Shown: piece after piece, positions 12,561 through 24,035 of the stretch
Layout: every line of letters begins with the position of its first letter
Position numbering within the stretch: position 1 is the first letter of the stretch
From: Metallyticus violacea
Taxonomy: Eukaryota > Arthropoda > Insecta > Mantodea > Metallyticidae
DNA: 64,000 nt
NCBI GenBank assembly: GCA_030762175.1
Contig: CM060831.1
Coordinates: forward strand, 96,983,501-97,047,500
Direction of reading: 5' to 3'
Notes under the pieces: model-generated
Seen by the model: the letters and a program-made list of their open reading frames with translations, nothing else
The model's database searches: none
What the model was told of the DNA's origin: nothing
Made by a program: the position numbers and the translations under genes

Positions 12561-14088
12561 ATTTGTGTTAAATATTCTCTTATTATAATTGTTAAATAAG
12601 TACTCATCAGGTTCATGCAATTTTAATTATATCATCGTACTATTTAGTTTTACGATTTGATTTTTGATCAGTTTTACTGTTTATATGAACTTTTAACAGA
12701 TATAAAAATGATTAACATCAAAAGATTACATTTTTAGAATTAAAATATTCGAGTTATGCCTATAAATACAATTATAGTAACAAATAATGGTATTTCTAAA
12801 TGAGTATAAAGGGAAAGACATAAATATTTTGTGAGTGATGCAATAAATATTTCCAGTATTGTACCATCGCATAATAATTACCACTTACATCATGCTGTGA
12901 AACAAGGTTTTGCATAACTCCAGCCTTGTCGAGTGTAAAGAGTAAAGAATATAAGCCGTGCTCTTTAAACTGCTCGTTCATTTAACAAAAACGATATTAA
13001 TACTATTATTTCCTTACCTAGATACAACAAAATGTTTAATCAGCACAATACAACATGGACCAGGTGCATACGTTACTTGCTTATTCATTGTTGAGGCTTG
13101 CTGTGTTACCCGCTCATTTCTGAAAGCATTGATAAACTTCATTTTAAACTTATTGTACAAGAACTTTCTTTCAATGTAAATGTACAGCGAGTCTTCAAAT
13201 ACTAAGGCATCAACAGAAGACCATGATATGTTTGTAGAAGCTCAAACTCAGCCTTTCTTGTAGAGGTGAATGTTATTAAATTTACAAAATGTCCTGCAAA
13301 ATATCCTGTAGCAGAGGTGAATGTTATTAAATTTACAAAATGTCCTGCAAAATATCCTGTAGCAAGGACTAATGTGGCGAACAAGGAAATTCAAAATTTA
13401 ATGACTTTTTTTTAAATTCAAAAAAAAAAAAAATAAAATAAAATAAAAAAATAAAAGAAGAGGAAAAAGAAAGAAAGAAAGAAAATGGAAATGAATTTTA
13501 TGATTTGCTAAGATAAACATGCATGGTAATGAGTGTGTCATTAATATTTCAAGATACCATAGAACTTTCGATTCTGCATTCCATACTTAGTTATGGAGTA
13601 AAATGGTTGTATATTTATTACCATGTAATTTGAAGCTTTATATTTAAACTAAACATGTAATAAAGGCTATGGTATTAAACATATTAAGAATTTAAAAAAA
13701 ATATTACACAAAAAAAAAAAATCATGCCCCCAATATACAAATTAACAAAAATGCATTATTAAAATAAAATTAATTTTATACTGAGCCTACCAAATATATA
13801 TTTGTTACACATTAAATTCAATAGTGGTAATAATAACAACGAAAACAACAACAATAATAATAATTATAATAATAATAATAATAAATGATTTGTAAATCTG
13901 TTATTGGTAATTATATAGGAAATTAATATTATAGGAGTAATTTTTTGTACAGAAAGTAGAATTAAGCAATTTATTCATGATAATCCTTCTGTTCCTGAAG
14001 GAAGTCACCAGTAGAAAGGTCTTGCTGCAATTTTTATTAGAAGAAGAGTAGTAATAATATTGTTTCATTTATGTGCATTAAATTCAAA

Positions 14089-14123
<35 letters not shown>

Positions 14124-14267
14124 CTAACTAAATATGTATGCAAATTAAAATCGACTATAAACAGTAATAATTAATAATAAGTTTTAATTTATTGCACAAA
14201 CATGAAAAGAAGTTCATTTACATCTATCTGGTTTTGGAAAAAGCCTGGAACTTCAGGACTCATAATT

Positions 14268-14306
<39 letters not shown>

Positions 14307-14865
14307 AATATTGAATTTTGGTTTATGAATGCAGTAAGACTGACAAAAAAGCTGGTGGTAGTAAAACTATACCACTAATAAAACAGTTTTTTGCAATTTT
14401 GATAGGACACATAATTATGAATACTATCAACAATAGCATTGATAATATAATATGTTATATATTTTATTTATAGCATACATATGTAACTATTCACTCACGA
14501 TCAAACGTGTTGAAAATATGCCCCCCCCCCTCAATGTATTAAGTACAATTACTGGACAGGGAAGAGAATTAAACAAAGTAAAACTAAATGGACGAGTTAA
14601 ACTATATTTCTAATGTTTTTCTAATGCACAGATTTATTTAAAACTGCATAAAAAGACGAAAAATAAGCCTCAGGAGGAATCTATATACCAATTTCACTTA
14701 GGCTGTTCCTTCACCACAATTTACCCATGCTTCTCCACGGCTGTTTTCCAACCATTTTCCATTGCAGAAAAGGCACTCTGATTTTCCTCGTTTGGCGATG
14801 GTTCTCTGCGTGCGAATGAAATTTCGGTCTCAGTGCTGTCAGTAACAATGGACACATGATCATCA
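12561..14865. other. AT-rich DNA with microsatellites
   Basis: No gene recognised. Simple repeats include an A-rich AAAAT/GAAA tract (13418-13485), AAT repeats (13850-13885), ATT repeats (14090-14120), AT repeats (14272-14298) and a C run (14521-14530). The perfect duplication at 13262-13363 is listed separately. Confidence 0.55.
13262..13363 (+). repeat. perfect 51-bp tandem duplication
   Basis: Two adjacent identical copies of a 51-base unit, 13262-13312 and 13313-13363, beginning AGAGGTGAATGTTATTAAAT. The unit length is a multiple of three, so a 60-codon minus-strand frame stays open through both copies, but its protein resembles nothing I know. The lack of differences suggests a recent event. 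Confidence 0.93.
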
Positions 14866-14868
14866 GAA

Positions 14869-15059
14869 TTTCGGTCGTAAAAATCCCCGGTGTGACTTCC
14901 TTCAGAAGGGAAGTAAAGCCGTGAATCCGTGTCGTAGATTTACGGTACGAAAAAGAACCACAAGGCTGAAAGATGAGGCCTCTGAGCAAAATGTATGTAC
15001 CGTTTCACGCTCTGAATTGAGTGAGACGCCGATGACTTGAGGTGTTAAAGAGGGTCCAC

Positions 15060-15060
<1 letters not shown>
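14869..15060 (+). mobile_element. SINE family A, 5'-truncated copy
   Basis: Body and tail of SINE family A without the tRNA-like head: CGGTCGTAAAAATCC, CTTCCTTCAGAAGGGAAGTA, the ACGGTACGAAAAAGAACC segment, GAGGCCTCTGAGCAAAATG and GATGACTTGAGGTGTTAAAG. A TAA repeat follows directly (15060-15092), which probably grew from the SINE tail. Confidence 0.85.
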
Positions 15061-15090
<30 letters not shown>

Positions 15091-15092
15091 TA
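15060..15092 (+). repeat. TAA microsatellite at SINE tail
   Basis: About ten TAA/ATA units directly at the 3' end of the SINE copy. Tail-derived microsatellites are common for retroposed elements. Confidence 0.9.
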
Positions 15093-16740
15093 AAAATAAA
15101 TTTTAATAAAATAAACAAATAAAATCACCAGAAACTTCAGATTATTATATTTATCACGAAGCATTCTTTTCTTCCTTCCACTTGCATTTTCCGCTTTATT
15201 CTGTGCATCAGGAAATGGTGTCTGAGCAGGTCTATCTTTGTTGATACTGTGTTTCTTCTGCCACTCTGCAAAATTCCTTTTATATTCCCAAATATGGAGG
15301 GGTGCTGTATTACCATCACAGCCATGTTACACAATAACCCAAAAGAAATACATGTTCTAACTAAGCAGGTTTTCAGTTACACTATTTATAAAACTAATTC
15401 TTCTACTACATTTCTGGAAGCACGGGGTCCTAAACAAAACATGACATATAAATAGCACTTCGTTAATCCGTAAAACAGAAAATCACACAATATGTTTACA
15501 ATACTGCCAGGAAAAACTCAGCAGCACGACTGGCATGTTAACGGTCAGCATAAGAATAGTTTGAAATAGCATTCATAGATGTCAGCATAATATAAAGTCA
15601 AAAAACAGAGCAGACATATTACAAGCACGAGTCATATTACCACGTTCTCCTATAATATTACGAAATTGTTAAAGAAAAGGTTCAAAAAATTATTTTCAAA
15701 AATTCAAGATGTAAAAACCCATTATGTGAAATATAAACATTCTGCAAGGGTCGATTGCTGTAACATCAAGGAGGAAAAAGTCATATCGGAACTGATTGCA
15801 CAAAACCTAAAACTAACTGCAATAGAAAATGTAGTCTGAAGAAGGACAAAGGTTAGTTCATAACTTAAAAATATTTTAGTGATAGTGCTTAAATAAGTGT
15901 ATTAACCAAAGGTTGGTTTAAACTGCATATTTTGTTGCATATATTTATATAAAATATCCATACGTATTTCAACGATTTTTAATAAATGAACATCTAGTCA
16001 AATATCATCACTCTCCCATGCATGTCGGAACCATCCTTATCGAGACCATCCCACTGGGATAACTTTTTTTTGAGAGCGATAGGAAGTCCGAAAAAAATCC
16101 CGTCAACTTTACTTTTAAGTATAAACGGGACCATAAATGAATCGCATTGGTGTTTCCTCTTGATGTTGTTGAACTTGTAGAAACCTTTAGTAACATTAAG
16201 AACATATTTTTGTTTAATTATTTATCTTTTATTAATTTTTCAAATATATCTGTTTTTCTAGTATTCCTTATGTTAGAGCACCTAAACTAAGAAGTGAGAA
16301 TATTTTATCTCTTCTCCGTATTTAATTTAAAAAAAAAACGTATAAAGGGACAGATGTATCGTATTATATTAAACACTCACTATTCACATTTTTATTATTG
16401 GTTAGCGATAACATTGTTGTGCTCTCATAAATAAGGTTAATTTTCATTACGTTATTGTAGTTTATGCGAAAATTGGACCGTAATCAAGGGTTCGGTTTTT
16501 GTGGATGTATGAAAGAGAGAAACCTGCGGCAGAGTGTCGGCGGTTTTCCTCAAAGGGAAGATCGCGAGGTACAGACGGATGTTGGCGCCAGATGAGAGGC
16601 TGTTGCCAGCGGGTATAGGGCTAGCTGCTCAGAATTCCATACCTGTACTGTATTTATGAAGAGCCTTATACCTCTGTTTCTTCAATTTAAAGAAGTAAAT
16701 ATTGTAGTCTTCTATTAGTTTTATTTACTGCGCCAATGTT
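15093..16740. other. AT-rich DNA, no gene recognised
   Basis: Short open frames at 15137-15455 and 16008-16205 overlap on opposite strands or stand alone and match nothing I know. A less AT-rich stretch at about 16500-16640 contains no recognisable motif. Confidence 0.5.
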
Positions 16741-16743
16741 TAT

Positions 16744-17600
16744 TATACCGAGGGTGCCAAAAATGTATACATACTTTCACAGTAGATATCTATTTAATAT
16801 ATTTCAAAGTTGGACCAAAAAAACAACAGTAATGTGTAGTATGATGTTCCGTAAACAGATGTGACTCACATACATTATGATAGCGTTGCTACGTGACAGG
16901 TAAATCAACAATGAACAAATGAAGCCAGGATTATCGTATGATGTTCTGTAAACAGATGTGACTCACATTACGTTATACTAGCGTTGCTACAACAAAATGG
17001 AGCCAAGATTATCGTTTGAACAGCGAAAAGCAATTTTGAAGTGGTATTGGAAAACCGAGAATGTTGTTGAAGTTCAAAGGCAATGGAGACGTGTGTACAG
17101 AACAGAACCGCCAACGCGAGTAACAAATGCACGCATTCGAGACAAATTTGAGACTCATGTTCACAAGGGCAGATCTGGGAGACCTCGCACAGCAACAAGC
17201 CCCGCGCACTGGATCCAAGGCAATGGTTAGGACGATCAGGTCCGATTGAGTTTCCACAGTGTTCCCCGGATCTAACTCCGTTGGACTTCTACCTATGGGG
17301 AACTCTTAAGGATGCTGTATACCGTAGAAAACCAGCTACATTGGCAGCACTTCGGAAAGAAATTGAAATTGCATGTGCTGCAATCGCTGAGGACAATTTC
17401 GCAAAAGTTGCTCAATCAGTAGTTCAACGTACTCAGAAGTGTATCGACGCCGATGGTGGACATTTTGAGCAACTGTTGTAACTGTAAAAGTCTAAAATGA
17501 TTAGTACTCATCATTTTCTGTTTGTGTGAATTCAGTTTTGTTATGTTAATAGTTTTTTCTTTGCTTGAAGTGTGCATTTATTTTGGCACCCTCTGTATAT
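16744..17600 (+). mobile_element. DNA transposon family A, copy 1 (non-autonomous)
   Basis: A complete but internally deleted DDE transposon. The left end reads GAGGGTGCCAAAAATGTATA (from 16750) and the right end is its inverse, ending TTTTGGCACCCTC at 17593. TA dinucleotides flank both ends, the usual target for Tc1/mariner elements. The 5' noncoding part holds a partial duplication (16841-17015). Related copies are at 20124-20976, 32378-33040 and 60437-61198. About 855 bases remain, too few for a full transposase of some 340 residues plus ends, so mobility would need enzyme supplied by another copy. Confidence 0.88.
16997..17481 (+). pseudogene. family A transposase, internally deleted
   Basis: The N-terminal half starts at 16997 with MEPRLSFEQRKAILKWYWKT, followed by VEVQRQWRRVYRTEPPTRVT, a helix-turn-helix of the DUF4817 type that binds transposon ends. 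It runs to GRSGRPRTATSPA near 17205. The frame then breaks, and from about 17210 the C-terminal part reads WLGRSGPIEFPQCSPDLTPL followed by DFYLWGTLKDAVY, carrying the third catalytic Asp, and ends with CIDADGGHFEQLL at 17481. The region with the first two catalytic Asp residues is gone. The start is chosen because all four family copies share ATGGAGCCAA-type sequence here. Not functional as a transposase. Confidence 0.85.
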
Positions 17601-17984
17601 CTGTGCATTACCAAGAAATAGAAACACGTGAAATGCTTGAAATAGTTTACCTATCAGCCCGGCCAGTATGATACAGCCAGTTTCTTGACTTTTGATTCTT
17701 GCAACATTCTGTCACTTCATAATTTTTCATATAATTACTTATACTTCAAATAGATTTCTTTCATTTAAGAATAACTGAATAAAATTAATATTTCTGGAGA
17801 TTCTAAATTTTATCTAGTGCTTAAAATAGTAAAATTAGAATATTAAGCAAAAAAACACAATTTGCAATTTGCATGTCTGTAAAAAATAGTGTGTTTTAAC
17901 AAGTAAATGTGTATGTATTTATAGAATCTGCAATTGTTTACACCCGTTGACAGTGGAGAAATTGTAAATTACAACATTTACAGC

Positions 17985-18340
17985 TTGTGCTTACAATTAT
18001 ACATCTCAACAGAATTAAAAACATTTCATCTTAGTTAAATACATGTCAGCCTAATTATACACACATAAACTTAATTAAATACATATAGCCTAATTAAATT
18101 ACAATCAGCCTAATCAAATATATATATATACACCTAATTAAATAAATCTGATTAAACACATGTGATCATAATGATAACAACACAACAAAATACATGTTAA
18201 CATACTTTAATATATTTCAACGTAATTAATAATCTGCCAACATATTTAAATACATTATAGTATAATTAAATACATGTCATACTAACCAAATGCATGTCTT
18301 TGTAAGTCATATCATGTCTACCAAATTAAATACATGCCAA

Positions 18341-18378
<38 letters not shown>

Positions 18379-18740
18379 AACCTAATTATATACATGTTAA
18401 CACAATTTAATACATTTCATTCTGATTATATAACTCTCAACCTATTTAAATACGTTTTTGTCTAATTAAATACATGTCATACTAACTAAATGCATGCCAA
18501 CGTAATTATATGCATGCCAATATAATTAAATAAATGTCAACTATTTAATTCAATTTAATTAAATAAGCTTCAGTTGAATTAAATACATGTCAACTAATAA
18601 AATGCTCGTCAAACTAATTAAATACATTTCAATCTAATTAAATAACATCAACATAATTTAATACTTTTCAACCTAATTAAATATATTCCAACCTAATTAA
18701 TTACATAAAAACCTATTTAAATATGTTTCAGTCTATTTCA
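17985..18740 (+). repeat. AT-rich minisatellite, ~20-bp unit
   Basis: A degenerate tandem array with a unit close to CAACCTAATTAAATACATGT, running for about 0.75 kb (some 35 units). The recurring words are CCTAATTAAATACAT and ACATGTCA. Two TA runs interrupt it (18118-18130 and 18342-18376). Units differ by substitutions and small length changes, so it is not recently amplified. Nothing codes here. Confidence 0.88.
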
Positions 18741-20120
18741 TTTTTTTATTTTTTTTTCAAATGCTATTAATATAAAAGTATTTTAGAAAACTAAAGTGCA
18801 AGTAAGTATTGAAAATAATTTCATTATCGCTATATACTCCTTTTGATTTCAGTTGTAATGCACCATTTTTATATCCAAATAAAAATATGCCTGTACAATG
18901 CCATAGTAGCTCTTGTGTTACCTGTACCTTTAACAGAACAGAAAAAGAGAAACTAATGTTCTAAGAAATGTTTATTTCAAGCTTATTTTAGTGAGCGTTT
19001 ATTGGTTCTGCGCGTTATTACGTTAAGGCTATTAATAGGGTGTAAGACCATTACTTCTCCACTGAAGCAAAAGTGCAATACCTATGCAAGACTATCGGCT
19101 TGACATCTATTCGAAACTTAGCGCATACTTTTTTGGGAAAATGTAAAATGTTTTTGGTCTTTTAATAAACTCATATGAGACCTTAAAGCTTATATTTTAG
19201 ATGTCGATTTTTACATTAGGCACGATGCTAACTAGATTGTTCATATTTGAAATTGATGGTTTGTGGCAATGAGTTCAGATCGCCTCCCTGGTTTTGTAGT
19301 TAGAGTTACTGGCAGATTGGGAGCCCACGAATTCGATCTCTGCAGTCATTTACTAATTTGCTGTATCAGAGAAAGTATTTTGTAGAGCCGCATTTGATTT
19401 ATTAGGTAATGGCATTTTTAAAATATCCTTTACTTATTTCTGGTTGTGATACAGTATAAATTTATTCTAAAGATCATTGAGTTCTATTATCTTGAGCCCA
19501 CTTTTAGCAGGAACTCCTGGCATATCCTTTGTTAATTTGACCCAACAATAGACTGCAATGACATCCCGTTCCTTTCACGCCTTTCTGTTATTCATAGGTA
19601 TCAAGGAATGTGTGTTTAGAGGTTGGAATGTTGAATTATCATTAGTAATAGCCAGGCAGCGAGACTTAGGGCCCGAAAGAAGAGAGGCGGGCGCAGGGGC
19701 GTATCTAACCGGCCAGCAATGCGAAGGGCCCAGAAAGCCATTCTATAACATAGGCTCACATGAAGACAGTATTTCATTTGGAATAACGTATTTCATTCAT
19801 GCATTCCTACTTAACTATTCGTATACAGTTTTGTTTCTTTCAACAATCACTTTTCAAGATGTAATTTTTTTTAAACTTTAATCTCCAGCATGTGTTCAAC
19901 CCTTTTCGTCCTCGTCTCACACGAACTATCAACTTGCATACGCAACAATGATGTGTATGTCTGAAAGGTGTATAATAACGTTATTTTTATAAATGTTTTA
20001 ATATACATATTAGAAAATGGGAAAATAAATTAAACTTTGAATTAATTGAATATTTACATTATAATTATAAACTGTAAATGTTCTTTTTATTCGTTTTCTT
20101 TAATATATAGGAGGGAGAAT
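18741..20120. other. AT-rich DNA, nothing certain
   Basis: No gene recognised. Near 19286-19350 a segment reads GTTAGAGTTACTGG then, 30 bases on, GAATTCGATCTCTGC, which looks like a worn tRNA-type head (A- and B-box spacing) of an old SINE. A 107-codon open frame at 19558-19881 resembles nothing I know. Confidence 0.4.
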
Positions 20121-20123
20121 GAC

Positions 20124-20976
20124 CATACACAGAGGGTGTCAAAATGTATACACACTTCACGCAAAGTAAAAACTATGTTATCATAAAAAAACTGAATTCA
20201 CACAAACAGAAAATGAGCACTAATCATCTTAGACTTTTACAGTTTCAACAGTTGCTCAAAATGCCCACCATTGGCGTCGATACACTTCCGAGTACGTTGA
20301 ACTGATTGAGCAACGTTTACGAAAGTGTCACAGTACTGTATTCTCCGATCAGGGTCATCTTCATTTAATGTACGCAAAAGTCTTGGAATAAAAACTTTCA
20401 ACTTTGCTGTTTTAATAATACGATGTACGCTGGTTCTACTAATCCCAGTCTCACGTGCACATAGCATTGTAGATTTCTGCGGCGAGTGCTCAGAACTTTC
20501 CAAAACAATAGGCGAGGACGCGGGGCTTGTTGCTATGCGAGGTCTCCCAGATCTGCCCTTGTGAGCATTGCATATGGTACCAAGAGTCTCAAATTTGTCT
20601 TGAATACGTGCAATTGTTACTCGCGTTGGCGGTTCTGTTCTGTACACACGTCTCCATTGCCTTTGAACTTCAACAACATTCTCGGTTTTCCAATACCACT
20701 TTAAAATTGCTTTCCGCTGTAATCTTGACTCCATTTTGTTGTAGCAACGCTAGCATAACGTAATGTGAGTCACTGTTTACAGAACATCATACGATGTTCT
20801 TGATGTTCTTGTTCTTGATCTTGGCTTCGGTTGTTCATTGTTGATTTACCTGCCACGTAGCAACACTATCACAATGTATGTAAATCACATCTGTTTACAG
20901 AACATCATACTACACATTACTGTTGTTTTTCGGTCCAACTTTGAAATACATTAAAAATATATCTACTGTATATATT
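20124..20976 (-). mobile_element. DNA transposon family A, copy 2 (non-autonomous)
   Basis: A minus-strand relative of copy 1. Its left end (20131 onward) reads AGAGGGTGTCAAAATGTATA, matching the shared inverted repeat. The right end keeps the subterminal text CGGTCCAACTTTGAAATACA (reading plus) but stops near 20976 without the last 30 or so bases. It encloses an open 165-codon frame. The two subterminal copies with ATGTGAGTCAC-type sequence seen in copy 1 are also present here (20757-20900). Confidence 0.85.
20237..20734 (-). CDS. family A transposase, DNA-binding part only
   Basis: An open frame of 165 codons, ATG at 20734. Residues about 1-45 form the first helix-turn-helix (QRKAILKWYWKTENVVEVQR). 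Residues about 60-75 are a linker with GRSGRPRIATSPAS. A second helix-turn-helix at about 76-125 has SSPIVLESSEHSPQKS and ETGISRTSVHRIIKTAKLK. The frame then runs RRIQYCDTF into VNVAQSVQRTRKC and ends GGHFEQLLKL, so the whole catalytic core with all three acidic residues has been removed in frame. Compared with copy 1 the N terminus lacks three residues (MESRLQRK for MEPRLSFEQRK). If expressed it could bind transposon ends without cutting, as repressor forms of other transposases do. Expression is unknown; it may be a pseudogene open by chance. Confidence 0.6.
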   Translation of the reverse strand: MESRLQRKAILKWYWKTENVVEVQRQWRRVYRTEPPTRVTIARIQDKFETLGTICNAHKGRSGRPRIATSPASSPIVLESSEHSPQKSTMLCARETGISRTSVHRIIKTAKLKVFIPRLLRTLNEDDPDRRIQYCDTFVNVAQSVQRTRKCIDANGGHFEQLLKL

Positions 20977-20977
20977 A

Positions 20978-21930
20978 TAGGTAATGTGTGTCATACATAA
21001 CAATATATATTGTGTATAAGTGTAATACATGTTACATTTTTATTTTTAGCCATATGTTCATTGAAAATGAACAGGATGATGCTAAAGGAAATATGACTGT
21101 ACTTTTCTGATAAAGTTATACTTAATATCAGCTTAAGTGACACATAAACTGTTTGGGCATTTATCGCTAATTGTATATTTTTAATGAAAACGCTTTAAAG
21201 ATATGGTATGTTATTCTACATTTTTCTCTATAAAGTGTTTGGAATACTTCAAAAATTGTGTATGGTAACATTTAAACCAATTCTGTAGTAATCATATCTT
21301 AAAGAATTGTGTTTTTCTCATTTTGTATGTTTTCTGAGCACATAAAGACGAAAGGGGCAACAGGTTCAATTACGATGACAGCAATGATGATGATAATGAT
21401 AGAGGTAACAATGTCTCATGTACATTACCCACCTTAGCTGTCTAACTTGAGCTAATCTCTTCCCGAAATGTTCCTTGAAGCACCTTAAGGTGAATGTATA
21501 CGACATGCCACAATTAATGATACAAAAAGCAGTTATTACCTGCACATCATGTAGAACAAATATTAACTCTAAAAGCAGGGGCAAAACAGTCGGATAGGAG
21601 AAAATAATTACTGCTATTGTTGCAGGGCAAGAGGCTCACAAAAAGACGGGAGGCAGACTCCAGGTGCTGGAGCCAAGCGGGCGCTTTCCATCTGTCCACC
21701 ATCAGCCACGTGCTCCTTCCCCAACATCCCATTTATTTCAGCCCGAATTAAATTTCACTCTAATTTGTTAGAGAGGAAGCCTTAAGACTGCAGGCTTGAA
21801 GGTGAGGTGAGCAACCTTGCCCATTTACTCGTCATTTTCCTTAAAAGTCTTTTGTGAAGTAATGTTTGGATAATAAAAGTCTAACATGAACGTAGAGTAT
21901 AAAACAAGCATTTCAAATTAAGATTAAGTT
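20978..21930. other. mixed DNA, no gene recognised
   Basis: AT-rich to about 21340. The stretch 21590-21740 is less AT-rich and open on the minus strand (61 codons), but I recognise nothing. Confidence 0.45.
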
Positions 21931-22465
21931 TATCATCATCACTATCACTACAACTACGACTAGTATTATTATTAATACCCACTACTACTACTATTACTAC
22001 TACTATACTACTATTACCTCTACTATTACTACTACTACTATACTACTACTATACTACCATTACCACTACTTTACTATTACCACTACTATTACTACTACTA
22101 TACTACTACTATACTACTATTACTACTACTACTACCACTACAATAATACTACCACTATTACTACTACTATTCTACTACTATACTACTACTATACTACTAT
22201 TACTACTACTACCACTACAATAATACTACCACTATTGCTACTACTATTACTACTAATACTACTATTACTACTACTACTAATACTACTATTGCTACTAATA
22301 CTACTAATACTACTATTACTACTACTACTATTACTACTACTATCACTACAATAATACTACCACTATTACTACTACTATTACTACTACTATACTACTACTA
22401 TACTACTATTACTACTACTATAACTACTACTACAATAATACTACCACTATTACTACTACTATACC

Positions 22466-22505
<40 letters not shown>

Positions 22506-23100
22506 TTACTACTACTGCTACTACTATACTACTATTACTATTACTATTACTATTACTATTACTACTAATACTACTACTATACTACTACTATTACTACTGC
22601 TACTATACTACTATTACTATTACTACTACTACTACTATTACTACTACTTTTACTACTATTACTACTACTACTGCTACTACTACTACTTCTACTACTACCA
22701 CTGCTACTACTGCTACTATTACTACTTCTGCTAACACTACTACTGCTGCCACTACTATTACTAGTACTACTACCACTAGTACTACTATTACTACTACTGC
22801 TATTTTTACTACTACTACTACTTCTACTACCATTGCTACTACTGCTACTATTACTACTACTACTACTACTAGTACTACTATTACTACTATTACTAGTACT
22901 ACTACTGCTATTAGTACTACTGCTACTACTACTATTGCTACTACTATTACTACTATTACTACTACTATTATTACTACTACTATTTCTACTACTACTACTA
23001 CTATTATTGGTACTTTTACTGCTGCTGCTACTACTACAGGTTACTACTCCTGCTACTACTATAATTACTACTACTACTACCACCACTATTTTTACTTTTA
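21931..23100 (+). repeat. large ACT trinucleotide array
   Basis: About 1.17 kb almost entirely of ACT/TAC units with ATT, GCT and CCA variants. A longer word, CACTACAATAATACTACCAC, recurs in exact or near form at about 22135, 22211, 22342 and 22427, showing that blocks were copied within the array. Long open frames across it (a Ser/Asn-rich 169-codon frame on minus, a Leu-rich 91-codon frame on plus) only reflect the lack of stops in some phases and are not genes. Confidence 0.95.
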
Positions 23101-23490
23101 ATTTTTAATATAACGATAATAATACATTTATAATTGGCACATTATTTTTGTTTTGCTTATATCAATTTCGATTGTTTTCTTTTAGGGTACCATGGACCCC
23201 TTCTGCCGCCAATTTTCTCTCATGAAAACTTATTAAATACCTGCAATATTTATTGCTATAAGACAATTAAGAATTGCTGCCGGTTTCAGTAAATCTTCCT
23301 ACCCAAGAAATATTTTAACTGACTCAGTTGTTCGGCCACCTACATGCAGAGTTTTCATTTCGAAACTTTCCAGCCTGAGCAACTTACATTTCGTTTAAAC
23401 AATTTAAATGCTCAGAAAGAAGATTTACACGAATGTTGTTTAAGGGTTTATTTGGGTTTCATCTCCTGACAATCAACCGAGGTGGCGAGG

Positions 23491-23767
23491 TACCGCCACG
23501 GGTGGCCAAGGTCGTTAAAGCGCGGACTCCCAAGCGGCTGTTCTGGGGTTCCATTCCGCCAGGATCGTTTTCCCTGACTGAGGTTTTTCCTAGGTTTTCC
23601 CCAGTCCTCATAAATGGCAAATAGCGAGGAGGTCCCCTAAACTTAGGCTTGGAACGTTTTCTTCGTTTAAAAAAAATCTTTCTGAATTTATCATTTCATC
23701 TCATGCATCACTTCTTTCATACCTCAGTATCAAGGAAAAACGGGCGTAAAATACTATTTAAAAAAAA
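23491..23767 (+). mobile_element. SINE family B copy
   Basis: Head GCCACGGGTGGCCAAGGTCG with GTTAAAGCGCGGACTC and a B box GGTTCCATTCC, then CTGACTGAGG, CATAAATGGCAAATAGCGAG, CATTTCATCTCATGCATCAC and a tail CGGGCGTAAAATACTATTTA. The CCACCGCCTGTGGTGCC segment near the end is partly deleted. No convincing target-site duplication. Confidence 0.85.
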
Positions 23768-24035
23768 TCACTTCCAAAACTTTCAAATACCACTGCAATC
23801 TTTTTATGCTTAATTTTAAAAAGATTGCAATTATACACTGATGTACACAATTTTTGTATAATATTTCATGTTCATATTTTCTAATTCTTTAACACATGGA
23901 CTCTCTCAAACCAGCCTTAACATTTTTTCTAGGACTACAGTTTTTCAGAAATCGGTTTTTATTACTTATTCAATAAGCAGATACAGAAAATGAATATTCT
24001 GAGAGATTTTTTAATTTAACATAAATGGTTTACTT

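Noticed and set aside
17985..18740. CRISPR-like array
   Set aside because: Units are directly adjacent without unique spacers, are AT-rich and degenerate, and the DNA is eukaryotic. It is a minisatellite.
22577..23108. Long Ser/Asn-rich (169 codons, minus) and Leu-rich (91 codons, plus) open frames
   Set aside because: They are translations of the ACT trinucleotide array, where some phases have no stops. There are no protein features beyond the repeat.
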